From positions 1 to 40,508 of the forward strand of contig JAFXMP010000147.1 in NCBI GenBank assembly GCA_017530275.1: a DNA stretch of 40,508 nucleotides, written 5' to 3'. The notes below the pieces were generated by a model. It worked only from the letters and a program-made list of their open reading frames with translations. It did no database searches and was not told the origin of the DNA. The translations under genes were made by a program, and so were the position numbers. This stretch comes from Clostridia bacterium. GTDB taxonomy: Bacteria > Bacillota_A > Clostridia > Christensenellales > Aristaeellaceae. This document shows, in pieces, positions 8,680 through 15,819 of this stretch (the first letter of the stretch is position 1; the number at the start of each line of letters is the position of its first letter).

Positions 8680-9195
8680 TTAATCCAAAAGGGACGAAAG
8701 CTGGCTGCCGTAGTCCACGCCATTGATGCGGATGATCCCTGCCATGGAATCAATCAGGGTGGTCACTTCACCGTCGATTTCTTCTTCATATCGCAGGATG
8801 GAGTATTTCTCCGTGCTGCCATAGGGGTTATCCGTTTCGATGTCGCCTTTCTCGGTGCTCTTGTGTGCGCCGATCACGCGCACCTTCACCAGTTCATTGT
8901 CAACCTGGCCCAGCGTCACGTTGTAGTTCTGCCGGGCCACACGGGCCTCGATGGTATGCAGTCCAGGGTCGGAAAGATTGGCGCAGTAGTTGCCGTTGTT
9001 GTGGCTTACTTCAAGCTCCATGGCATTGTAATGATAGATGTTGGGTATTTCCACGTCCATCACCATGCCAGCGCTTTTTACGGGCGTAGTCGGGTGCTCA
9101 ATCGTGGGCAGGCCGATCTTGGTAACGTCCTCCACCTTGTTGCCGTTGTCATACAGCCGATGGTCTTCCACGTTGCAGCGTACATTTTTAGGCAT
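8680..9195 (-). CDS. Major tail tube protein (P2 FII-like)
   Basis: 171 residues, usual length for contractile-tail tube proteins. Recognisable are the N-terminus MPKNVRCNVEDHRLYDNGNK, the 'EIPNIYHYNAMELEVSHNNG' element and the C-terminal 'EEIDGEVTTLIDSMAGIIRI' with the final NGVDYGSQL. It lies directly after the sheath gene, the FI-FII order of P2. The tube is the DNA channel inside the sheath. A strong hairpin follows the gene. Confidence 0.9.
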   Translation of the reverse strand: MPKNVRCNVEDHRLYDNGNKVEDVTKIGLPTIEHPTTPVKSAGMVMDVEIPNIYHYNAMELEVSHNNGNYCANLSDPGLHTIEARVARQNYNVTLGQVDNELVKVRVIGAHKSTEKGDIETDNPYGSTEKYSILRYEEEIDGEVTTLIDSMAGIIRINGVDYGSQLSSLLD

Positions 9196-9231
9196 TGTCT
9201 TGGCTCCTTTCGTTTATCTGTTTACGGACGA

Positions 9232-10956
9232 TTAACCGGCCATTTCGTCCATCGCCTGGAAATAGACTTCGTACCCGTCCGCCGTCCAGTTGGCAATAGC
9301 GGTCAGGCTCTTGGCAAGCGGCGTGTTGGTCACGTTGAACAGGATGCGGAAGTCACCGCTGTAAATGTCGCTCCTGGCTTCCTGGGAAGCGTCCAGCACT
9401 ACCTTGCCGTAGGTCAGCGCGCCGATGCCCAGCAGCGCGTCCACGCGGCTTTGTTCCTCGGCCACCATGGATTTAAGCGCGTTGATGGGCATGGGCTTGT
9501 CGATGTCCACATTGCGGCGGTGCTGGAAGTCGTTGGTCAGGTAGTACAGCATCATCAGGCAGGTGTCGTTCACGTTGATGGTGGTTGCATCGTCCTGGTT
9601 GTAGCTGCCCGCGAACATGCCCCAGATCACCCAGCGTCCGCCCACGTAAGCGGCGCTGTTGATGCCGTTGGCGTTCAGGCACTTGTTGATGATGTCGTCG
9701 GTATACACGCGGCCCGTCACGGCTTCGCCGAAATACAGGTCCTGGATGATGGCGCAGGTGGTATTGCTGCCGGTCATATAAGGCACGCCGTTGTTCTGGT
9801 TCAGCAGCTCCTGGAAGTTGGCGGCGTTCAGCACGGAAAGGTGGTATTTCTGTCCATCCGTACCCTTTGCCAGGGGGAAGAACACGCTTTCGTTGTCCTT
9901 GTTGTATCCGTTGTTTACCTTCCAGGTGGGAGCATTTTCCAGTGTTACCGCGTTGCCAAGGGCGTCCACGATGGGCATATCCACAAACAGCCAGGCATTC
10001 CAATGTCCGCCGATCTTCTGGCTGTTCACATACAGGGCGTTGTGTACGTCGGGAATGTGGGAGAAGCCAGGGGCCAGCAGGAAAGCGGGGATATAGCCCG
10101 TATCGTTGTACACGTTGCGCACGGCATAAATGCCGGTGTTATAGCCGTGGTCGTCCGTTTCCCCAAGCAGGTCAGCGGCAGTCACGGCGGTGGGGTCAAC
10201 CTTGGTGTAGGTGATGGTCAGCGTGGAAGTGCCCAGCGCGCCAGCCGTTTTCTCCGCAATCACGATCACCTTCTTGGAAAAGTCATAGGTTGCGGTATAG
10301 TCCTGGCCGAGAACCTTTACCGTGCCCCCGCTCTTGACCACGAGGCTGTCCAGAATAATGTCCTCCGCGCTTACCAGCGTTACGCGGCCATTGATGGGGG
10401 TCAGGGAAGCGCTGCCACCGTCGATCTTGGTATACGTTACCGTCAGGGCAGTGCTGCCAAGGCTGCCCTCGCTCTTTTCCGTCAGCACCACCGTATTGTT
10501 TTCGGCATTCACGGCTACGGTGTAATCCGTATCCTTTACCTTCGTTGCCACGGCGATTGTGCCAACGATCACCATATCCGCGTCGGAAATCGTGATCGTC
10601 CCGCTGGACGGCGTTTTCTGTTCAGACGCTTCCACGGTTTTCTTGTGCTTCGCGGGGTCCAGCACATTGATGAATACCAGCGGTCCCACGCCTTTCAGCT
10701 CAAAATGCGTGTGCATCGCTTCGCACAGGGTATACTTGGCATAGTCATCGCTGTACCCCAGGTACTTTTTCGCGTCCGCGATGTTCTTTACCAGGATCGG
10801 CTTGTTTACGTTCTTCGCGCCGCCCGTCACCTGGTTCACCGGTGCCACGCCGAAATACACGATGGCCTGCTTCGTTTTTCCGTTGCCGGAAATTTTAAGG
10901 CCGTTTGCAACGACCTCGCCTCGCGTGCCATGTTTGAAATCAGGATATTCAGCCAT
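9232..10956 (-). CDS. Tail sheath protein (P2 FI-like)
   Basis: 574 residues. The C-terminal half carries the conserved sheath core: YNDTGYIPAFLLAPGFSH, the GGRWVIWGMFAGSYNQDD stretch and the closing RILFNVTNTPLAKSLTAI. Residues about 130-260 hold two related beta-rich units, the first ending STALTVTYTKIDGG and the second STLTITYTKVDPT, which look like a duplicated surface domain. The sheath contracts to drive the tube through the envelope. The ATG has AAAGGAGAG upstream, and a terminator-like hairpin precedes the gene. Confidence 0.95.
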   Translation of the reverse strand: MAEYPDFKHGTRGEVVANGLKISGNGKTKQAIVYFGVAPVNQVTGGAKNVNKPILVKNIADAKKYLGYSDDYAKYTLCEAMHTHFELKGVGPLVFINVLDPAKHKKTVEASEQKTPSSGTITISDADMVIVGTIAVATKVKDTDYTVAVNAENNTVVLTEKSEGSLGSTALTVTYTKIDGGSASLTPINGRVTLVSAEDIILDSLVVKSGGTVKVLGQDYTATYDFSKKVIVIAEKTAGALGTSTLTITYTKVDPTAVTAADLLGETDDHGYNTGIYAVRNVYNDTGYIPAFLLAPGFSHIPDVHNALYVNSQKIGGHWNAWLFVDMPIVDALGNAVTLENAPTWKVNNGYNKDNESVFFPLAKGTDGQKYHLSVLNAANFQELLNQNNGVPYMTGSNTTCAIIQDLYFGEAVTGRVYTDDIINKCLNANGINSAAYVGGRWVIWGMFAGSYNQDDATTINVNDTCLMMLYYLTNDFQHRRNVDIDKPMPINALKSMVAEEQSRVDALLGIGALTYGKVVLDASQEARSDIYSGDFRILFNVTNTPLAKSLTAIANWTADGYEVYFQAMDEMAG

Positions 10957-10995
10957 GTTGGTTCTCTCCTTTCGGTTGCTTCATGCTTTTTTGAG

Positions 10996-11032
10996 AAAAA
11001 AACAAGGGATGCAGGATGATTTGCTACATCCC
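10996..11032 (-). terminator. Terminator-like hairpin ahead of the sheath gene
   Basis: On the minus strand GGGAT-(GTA)-GCA pairs with TGC-ATCCC around an 8-nt loop and is followed by TTG then seven T. This is a plausible Rho-independent terminator inside the late operon, between the last neck-protein gene and the sheath gene. There is no clear promoter between it and the sheath ATG, so it probably acts as a partial terminator or as an antitermination target. Confidence 0.6.
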
Positions 11033-11056
11033 GATTCCCTGTCTCTGTTCTTTTGT

Positions 11057-11755
11057 TCAGCCGTCGTCCAGCAGTTTATCGATCCTGCTGCGGTATCCGC
11101 GGTCGCTCCCATAATTGGCGTAGCCCTTGAAGGGCACGTTCAGGAAGCCGTAGTACAATGGTCGCCGGTCCACCACATACGCCTGATCCGTGAAAAGGGC
11201 GTATGTAAAATTATCATCGTCCAGTGTCAGATCGGTATCCGGCACGGTACGCTCCCGCAGGAACAGTTCAATGCCGTCGTCCATCCAGTTCAGCAGCGTT
11301 TGAAGCCCCGCTTCCGTTCCGTCTTGCAGCAGGCTCATATCGGGATTCCTCTGTTCCAGTCTTTCCGCAAAACCCGGAAGCCGGATTCCCGGTTCATAAA
11401 TGCTGAAAAGGATTTGAACGCTTAGTCCCTGCCCCATATCCTGGCTCCTGTGGATATTTTGGTAGCGGTCGAATCGGTGTTCCTGGATATAACGTGCATA
11501 GTCTGGACTGGGCATAACGGTCAGGGAAGGGCACACGCTGAACGGGTCTTTGGGGTCAACCCTTCCCGGCTCGTTGGGCCTCCCTGGCTGCCACCCCAGG
11601 AAAACCCTCGGCCTCGCCATAGTAAAATCCTTGATATTCGGGCCATAGGCTGCGTTTGCACCCGTGGATGGTTTTGGGCTTTTGAACTCCCTTCCCTCGC
11701 AGATTTCCGCGTCAAGCCATGCTTTCATCTTGCTCAGTCGTTCCCAAGTTCTCAA
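11057..11755 (-). CDS. Phage neck/tail-completion protein, unassigned
   Basis: 232 residues from a TTG start that overlaps the previous stop (TTGA), with AAAGGGG six nt upstream. Protein-like text includes FDRYQNIHRSQDMGQGLSVQ and TLLNWMDDGIELFLRERTVP; an ILFSIYEP beta-strand region is followed by a helical middle part. Position between head connector and sheath genes suggests a tail terminator or neck protein, as in other contractile phages. I cannot name the family from sequence alone. Confidence 0.55.
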   Translation of the reverse strand: MRTWERLSKMKAWLDAEICEGREFKSPKPSTGANAAYGPNIKDFTMARPRVFLGWQPGRPNEPGRVDPKDPFSVCPSLTVMPSPDYARYIQEHRFDRYQNIHRSQDMGQGLSVQILFSIYEPGIRLPGFAERLEQRNPDMSLLQDGTEAGLQTLLNWMDDGIELFLRERTVPDTDLTLDDDNFTYALFTDQAYVVDRRPLYYGFLNVPFKGYANYGSDRGYRSRIDKLLDDG

Positions 11756-12093
11756 ATTGATACCCCTTTCGCAAAGAAAAGCGACAAATGAATTTCCTTC
11801 ATGCCGATAGCGTCAAGCACGTCCGATACGCGCATCTGCACATCGTCAAAAAGCACAAATTCATTGGGCTGCGCACGGGCTGGCAGGCTGTCCTCCGGCA
11901 CAAAGATCACCTTGTCCACGACGTTCTCCTGCCAGGAAATATCATTCACGTTGTTGTTTTTCCGCTTGAGCGCTTCTGTGTCGTCCTCAAGGCAGGTAAA
12001 CGGCACGCCGTTCCATGTATGCTCCGTGGCAAAATGATCCGTGTTCATGAAGATTTTGTGGTTATCGCGGGGGATGCGGTCTTTCAGCGCCAT
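11752..12093 (-). CDS. Head-tail connector protein, putative
   Basis: 113 residues. The pattern HKIFMNTDHFATEHTWNG ... FVPEDSLPARAQPNEFVLFD ... DDVQMRVSDVLDAIGMKEIH resembles the small beta-barrel head-tail joining proteins (lambda FII class) found downstream of E-type capsid genes. The start overlaps the preceding stop by one base and the stop overlaps the next gene by 4 nt. Expected to sit at the neck between portal and tail. Confidence 0.55.
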   Translation of the reverse strand: MALKDRIPRDNHKIFMNTDHFATEHTWNGVPFTCLEDDTEALKRKNNNVNDISWQENVVDKVIFVPEDSLPARAQPNEFVLFDDVQMRVSDVLDAIGMKEIHLSLFFAKGVSI

Positions 12094-12281
12094 TACTTTT
12101 TCTTCCCCGGCTTCGCGCTTTTGTCCGTTTCCGGGCTGTCCTGCGTATTCTTCACAGGCTCCGGCTTTACGGGTTCCGGCTTATCTTCGGCGGGAACGGC
12201 TTTGCCCTGCTCAATCAGGCGCACAGCGTAGCCGCTGTTGTGCTCCTCGATTTTGCCGGTCTTGATGATCTTGACCTTCAC
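12093..12281 (-). CDS. Small conserved head-region protein
   Basis: 62 residues. The N-terminus MKVKIIKTGKIEEHNSGYAV followed by RLIEQGKAVPAE resembles the short proteins next to head completion genes in siphovirus and myovirus modules; the C-terminal half is a Lys/Pro/Glu-rich disordered tail. The ATG overlaps the upstream stop (ATGA). No function can be assigned beyond head or neck assembly by position. Confidence 0.55.
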   Translation of the reverse strand: MKVKIIKTGKIEEHNSGYAVRLIEQGKAVPAEDKPEPVKPEPVKNTQDSPETDKSAKPGKKK

Positions 12282-12670
12282 TTGGTTTTCCTCCTTCCGC
12301 GTTTATTCTCCGCATGCTTTTCCGGCTCGTCTGCTTTATCCTCCGGAACAATATCGCTCATATCGTCCGGCTCTGGGATTTCAGCGTCCTCGTCTGCCTC
12401 GCCGTCGCTGTCATCCTCTCCTGCATCCGTTTCATCAGGTGAGGATTCGGCCTGCTCCAGTTCCCCTCCGTCCTCCAGCGGTTCTTCCTGGGAGGACGCT
12501 TCGGTTTCAGCTTCTGTCGTTTCTCTCACGGCATACAGCACGCCATCGTTCACCAGCTCTGCGATTTTATCCTTGCCAAGCATCCGCGCCTGTTCATCCG
12601 TCAGGATTTCCCCAACGGAAACAAACCCGATCCTCGGGTCTGCGGTATTGTATCTGGCACAGTATTTCAC
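12278..12670 (-). CDS. Acidic-tailed head completion protein, hypothetical
   Basis: 130 residues from a GTG at 12670, chosen because AAGGAGG lies just upstream; a longer frame would overlap the capsid gene. The N-terminal about 50 residues (YNTADPRIGFVSVGEILTDE) are globular-looking. The C-terminal about 75 residues are extremely acidic (many Asp/Glu, with PDETDAGEDDSDGEADED) before a basic end GRRKTK. Position directly after the capsid gene suggests a head completion or neck role. Confidence 0.6.
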   Translation of the reverse strand: MKYCARYNTADPRIGFVSVGEILTDEQARMLGKDKIAELVNDGVLYAVRETTEAETEASSQEEPLEDGGELEQAESSPDETDAGEDDSDGEADEDAEIPEPDDMSDIVPEDKADEPEKHAENKRGRRKTK

Positions 12671-12744
12671 ACTATCCCTCCTTTTGCGCAGAATGAAATG
12701 CGCGGACGTTTTCGCATTGGAAACGCCCGCGCATATCCATGTTA

Positions 12745-13806
12745 TCAGGCCCCGGTCAGCACTTTCATCACGGCCCACGCGCCCACATTCTGGGGAACGA
12801 CGGTGGGGCGGGAGATCATCTGCGTGGCAATGGAATCGCTGTGGCTACCGCCTACGCGGAAGGGAACTTCCTTCTTGATGTAGGTTTTGCGCGTAGCGTT
12901 TTCATCCATGCCAGACCACTTATTGATCGGGCCGTGCATGAAGGAGATGGGCTTGTTCCGGCTGCTCCCAGCCAGAATCCATCCGTTGGGGATGGCGGGC
13001 TTTTCGCCGCTGTAGGTGGGCACATGGCCGCTGTAGCTCACCATCTTTACGCCGTCGCTGTTCGTGCCCCGGTAGCGCACGCCCGATCCCGCGTACTTGG
13101 TGGCGATTTCGCCCATGTATAGCTTGTCCATGTCCAGGGTCTTGAGATACGTGCTGTTCTCCGTCATGGCCTCGAACACGCCAGCGCCCATTACCAGGAT
13201 ATCGATTTCACCCAGCTGGTCATAGACCAGATCGAAAACCTTCTCCATGTCGTAATGAATCTTCGCGCCTGCCTGATCCCACTTGGTCGCGGGAACATAG
13301 TAATTCGTGAAGCCGAAGTCGGCGACCATGGTAGGAACTTTTTCCTGACCGGCGCGTGTATGGCGGCGGATTTCCAGTTTGCCGTTCAGCAGCACTTCAC
13401 GCGCCATCCAGTCGCGGGTATTTTGCAGCACCGTGCGCAGGTTCTTGAGGTCCTGGGCCAGCAGTTTCTTAGAGCGCGTTTCCTGGCTGTCGCCGCCGAT
13501 CACGTTCTCGCCAAACTGGCGGTGTTCCAGATCGCTTTCCTCGATCACGTACTGGGGTTCCAGGGTGGTGAAGCGAATCTGGCGCATTTCAAACTTGTCA
13601 CGGTTCAGGGTTACGCCGCCCGTGCCGGGAACAACAAAAGGCGCAAGGCCCCGCTTGCTGCCTTTGCGGTAGTCGTAGAAGGGATGCTCGTCAGCGGAAA
13701 CAGAGCCGTCCTCAACAAAGGTATCGCTGAGGAAACGGTATTCGCGCTCCATCTGCTCCACCGCTTTGAGCATGGTCATGGTATCGTACAGATTCTGGGT
13801 CGGCAT
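12745..13806 (-). CDS. Major capsid protein (E family)
   Basis: 353 residues, the usual length of lambda gpE-type capsid proteins. Family-like stretches include RKGSKRGLAPFVVPGTGGV, the EMRQIRFTTLEPQYVIEESD region near residue 75 and the late GWILAGSSRNKPISFMHGPI. It follows the protease/scaffold and decoration genes, the lambda C-D-E order. The fold should be HK97-like and form the icosahedral shell. Two tandem hairpin repeats lie just upstream of its ribosome site. Confidence 0.92.
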   Translation of the reverse strand: MPTQNLYDTMTMLKAVEQMEREYRFLSDTFVEDGSVSADEHPFYDYRKGSKRGLAPFVVPGTGGVTLNRDKFEMRQIRFTTLEPQYVIEESDLEHRQFGENVIGGDSQETRSKKLLAQDLKNLRTVLQNTRDWMAREVLLNGKLEIRRHTRAGQEKVPTMVADFGFTNYYVPATKWDQAGAKIHYDMEKVFDLVYDQLGEIDILVMGAGVFEAMTENSTYLKTLDMDKLYMGEIATKYAGSGVRYRGTNSDGVKMVSYSGHVPTYSGEKPAIPNGWILAGSSRNKPISFMHGPINKWSGMDENATRKTYIKKEVPFRVGGSHSDSIATQMISRPTVVPQNVGAWAVMKVLTGA

Positions 13807-13821
13807 TCGTTATCATCCTCT

Positions 13822-13966
13822 CTTTCCGATGCCTGCCGCTTTTCCATACGGAAGCGGCAGGACGCGCCACGGCTTCGCCCGTGCGCTCATCTGTTCTTTC
13901 CGATGCCCGCCGTTTCCCTTTGGAAACAGCGGGACGCGCTGCGGTTTCATCCGTGCGCTCATCTAT
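13822..13966 (-). repeat. Two tandem approximately 70-bp hairpin repeats upstream of the capsid gene
   Basis: Plus-strand unit 1 contains CCTGCCGCTT...AAGCGGCAGG, a perfect 10-bp stem. Unit 2 contains CCCGC..TTTCC...GGAAA..GCGGG. Both units share TCTTTCCGATGCC at one end and CCGTGCGCTCATCT at the other. They fill the 163-nt gap between the decoration stop and the capsid ATG, so they would form two adjacent stem-loops in the 5' untranslated region of the capsid gene. Confidence 0.85.
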
Positions 13967-13969
13967 TGG

Positions 13970-14620
13970 TTAGGCGCTGGCCTTGAAGTGCGCCTTTACG
14001 GTGGTGGCCTTATCGCGGATCGTCAGCGTATTGCCCGACAGTTCCGCGTCGCCGGTCACGATCTCCCAGTAATCAAATTCATAGTTGCTGGCAGGCGTGG
14101 AGGACAGGGTTACTTCGGTTCCGTAGGTTCCGCTGCTGGGGCTGGCGCTGCCGGTGCCGTGCCCGTCATTGGTTACGGTCACGTTCACAGTTGCGCTATT
14201 GTCGCTTTCCGTGGCAATGGCCGCGTCGCTGTTGTACATGGGCCGCAGTTCAATGTTCTGCCCGCGCAGGATCGCGGCGTGTGCCTGGGTCACGGGGCCG
14301 TAATTGTTGCTTCCGTCGTTCACCAGCACATAGCCCTCGATGAAGTGCCCCAGCGTGTACACCTTCGCGGCTTCGGCGCGGGTGGCGCTCTGCGTGGTGT
14401 CCACTTCCTTAGCCAGCACCACCAGATCATTGCCTGCAATGATGTTTGCGCTCTCGGCGGGAGCGTAAAGGTCGCTGCTGCTCTTGCGGTAAAGCACAGC
14501 GCCAGCAGGGATCACGCCGTTTCCCGGCTCCACAGACACGGCAATCTGGTCGGTATGCTCATTGTCAGCCAGAAGATAGGTCGGTTCCTGCGCTTCATAG
14601 GTTTTGAACAGTTCTTCCAT
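13970..14620 (-). CDS. Capsid decoration protein with C-terminal InlB-like repeat domain
   Basis: 216 residues. Residues 1-130 match lambda gpD-type head decoration proteins (EPGNGVIPAGAVLYRKSSSD, HFIEGYVLVNDGS, AILRGQNIEL). Residues about 143-215 form a beta-rich add-on with GTYGTEVTLSSTPASNYEFD followed by YWEIVTGD, the pattern of divergent InlB B-repeat domains often found on bacterial surface proteins. The extension would project from the head, perhaps binding mucus or glycans; that role is inference. The gene sits between protease and capsid genes as in lambda. Confidence 0.8.
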   Translation of the reverse strand: MEELFKTYEAQEPTYLLADNEHTDQIAVSVEPGNGVIPAGAVLYRKSSSDLYAPAESANIIAGNDLVVLAKEVDTTQSATRAEAAKVYTLGHFIEGYVLVNDGSNNYGPVTQAHAAILRGQNIELRPMYNSDAAIATESDNSATVNVTVTNDGHGTGSASPSSGTYGTEVTLSSTPASNYEFDYWEIVTGDAELSGNTLTIRDKATTVKAHFKASA

Positions 14621-14640
14621 TTCGTTTTCCTCCCGTCACG

Positions 14641-15039
14641 TTAGGCGAGGTTGCTGTCGGTTGCCTTCATGCCGTTGGCAAGATCGGCGATTTCCTTTGC
14701 CAGCTTGTCGCTCTTGGCCTCCGAATTGTCCCCGTCGTTGTCTTTGGCGTCACCGCCGCCTACGTTCCCCGCCTTGGCGGTTTCCTTGGTTCTGGCGTCC
14801 AGGTATTCAGTGCCAGCCTTTTCCTGCGCTTCGATCACCATTTCCAGGTAGTCTTGTACGCTGGTGCCGTCCTCCTTGGCTTTCTTTGCCATTTCGGCAA
14901 ACTTCGCGCCTTTGGGCGTCAGTTTGTCGATCTTCTGCATCCGTTCGCGCTCGGCGTTCACGGCCTGCTGGATGATGTTCTGCATCAGCTCCGGGTTCTC
15001 TGTCTGAAGCTGTTCGGCAGTTGCGTCTTTTACATCCAC
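14641..15039 (-). CDS. Nested in-frame scaffold protein, internal GTG start (putative)
   Basis: Inside the protease gene, AAGGGAG is followed 8 nt later by an in-frame GTG at codon 261, starting VDVKDATAEQLQ. The product would be 132 residues covering only the helical scaffold part. Lambda Nu3 inside gene C is the known precedent. No equally good site lies nearby in the frame. Confidence 0.55.
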   Translation of the reverse strand: MDVKDATAEQLQTENPELMQNIIQQAVNAERERMQKIDKLTPKGAKFAEMAKKAKEDGTSVQDYLEMVIEAQEKAGTEYLDARTKETAKAGNVGGGDAKDNDGDNSEAKSDKLAKEIADLANGMKATDSNLA

Positions 15040-15819
15040 AGTGTTCACTCCCTTGTTTTTATTTTCAGTCGAGGCTTCGGCGGCAACTGCCGATAGCTCG
15101 TTACTGACAGATTGATGCCCCTGCGTTTCCGCTTTTTTTGCGCAGGCGTTCTTGATCGCGCTTTCCGGCGCGTGGGCGTAGCACTCCCGCATAAGCGCGT
15201 CGGCTTCTTCCCGGCCAAAAGCGCAGGCTACAATCGGTTCCTCTGCTTCTTCCGCCTTAATGATTTCGTCCACGAATCCCGCTTCCATGGCGGTTTCCGC
15301 GCTGTACCATGTTTCGGCGATCATCAGTTCCATGCACTTTTCTTTCGTCATGCCAGTGCGCTCCGCGTACATATCAGCAATGTCATTGTCCGTATTGGTC
15401 AGGCTTTGGTAGGCCGCAAGCATCTTGTCCGCGTTGCCCCAGGCGCCCCATAGAGCGCGGTGGATCATGTAATCCCCGCCCTTCGCCATCCGTACCCGCG
15501 CACCCGGCAGGCAGGCAATGATCGTCGCTGCGGAGCAGCAGCTTCCTTCGATGTCGATGGTCTTTTTCGCCTTGTGCTTCATCAGCGCTGTGCGGATGGC
15601 TACGGCTTCGTTCACCGCCCCACCCAGGCTGTTGATGCGGATGATGATCTCGTCCACGTCGCCCAGGTCTTTCAGCTTTCTGTCAAAGTCTCTGCTTGTT
15701 ACCGATTCGTCGCCCCAGGAATAAGGGGAAATGTCGGAATAGATCATGATTTCGCCCTTGTTTTCACCCAGGGCGGTCACGTTGTATTTCAGTGCAAAGC
15801 GCTTATTGGGCATTTTCAT
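14641..15819 (-). CDS. Head maturation protease, ClpP-type, fused to scaffold
   Basis: 392 residues. Residues 1-200 are a ClpP/S49-like protease: INSLGGAVNEAVAI is the oxyanion loop, the likely nucleophile is Ser96 in GSCCSAATIIAC, and the likely His is 120 in DYMIHRALWGAWG. Residues about 260-392 are helical and charged (QNIIQQAVNAERERMQKIDK) and look like a scaffold, the lambda C/Nu3 arrangement. The protease clears the scaffold during prohead maturation. An internal ribosome site and GTG at 15039 probably give a separate scaffold. The start overlaps the portal stop by 17 nt. Confidence 0.9.
   Translation of the reverse strand: MKMPNKRFALKYNVTALGENKGEIMIYSDISPYSWGDESVTSRDFDRKLKDLGDVDEIIIRINSLGGAVNEAVAIRTALMKHKAKKTIDIEGSCCSAATIIACLPGARVRMAKGGDYMIHRALWGAWGNADKMLAAYQSLTNTDNDIADMYAERTGMTKEKCMELMIAETWYSAETAMEAGFVDEIIKAEEAEEPIVACAFGREEADALMRECYAHAPESAIKNACAKKAETQGHQSVSNELSAVAAEASTENKNKGVNTVDVKDATAEQLQTENPELMQNIIQQAVNAERERMQKIDKLTPKGAKFAEMAKKAKEDGTSVQDYLEMVIEAQEKAGTEYLDARTKETAKAGNVGGGDAKDNDGDNSEAKSDKLAKEIADLANGMKATDSNLA

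Noticed and set aside
8863..11019. 718-codon open frame on the plus strand
   Set aside because: Exactly antisense to tail tube and sheath genes; the text is His/Val-rich in the way of reverse-frame shadows and has no ribosome site.
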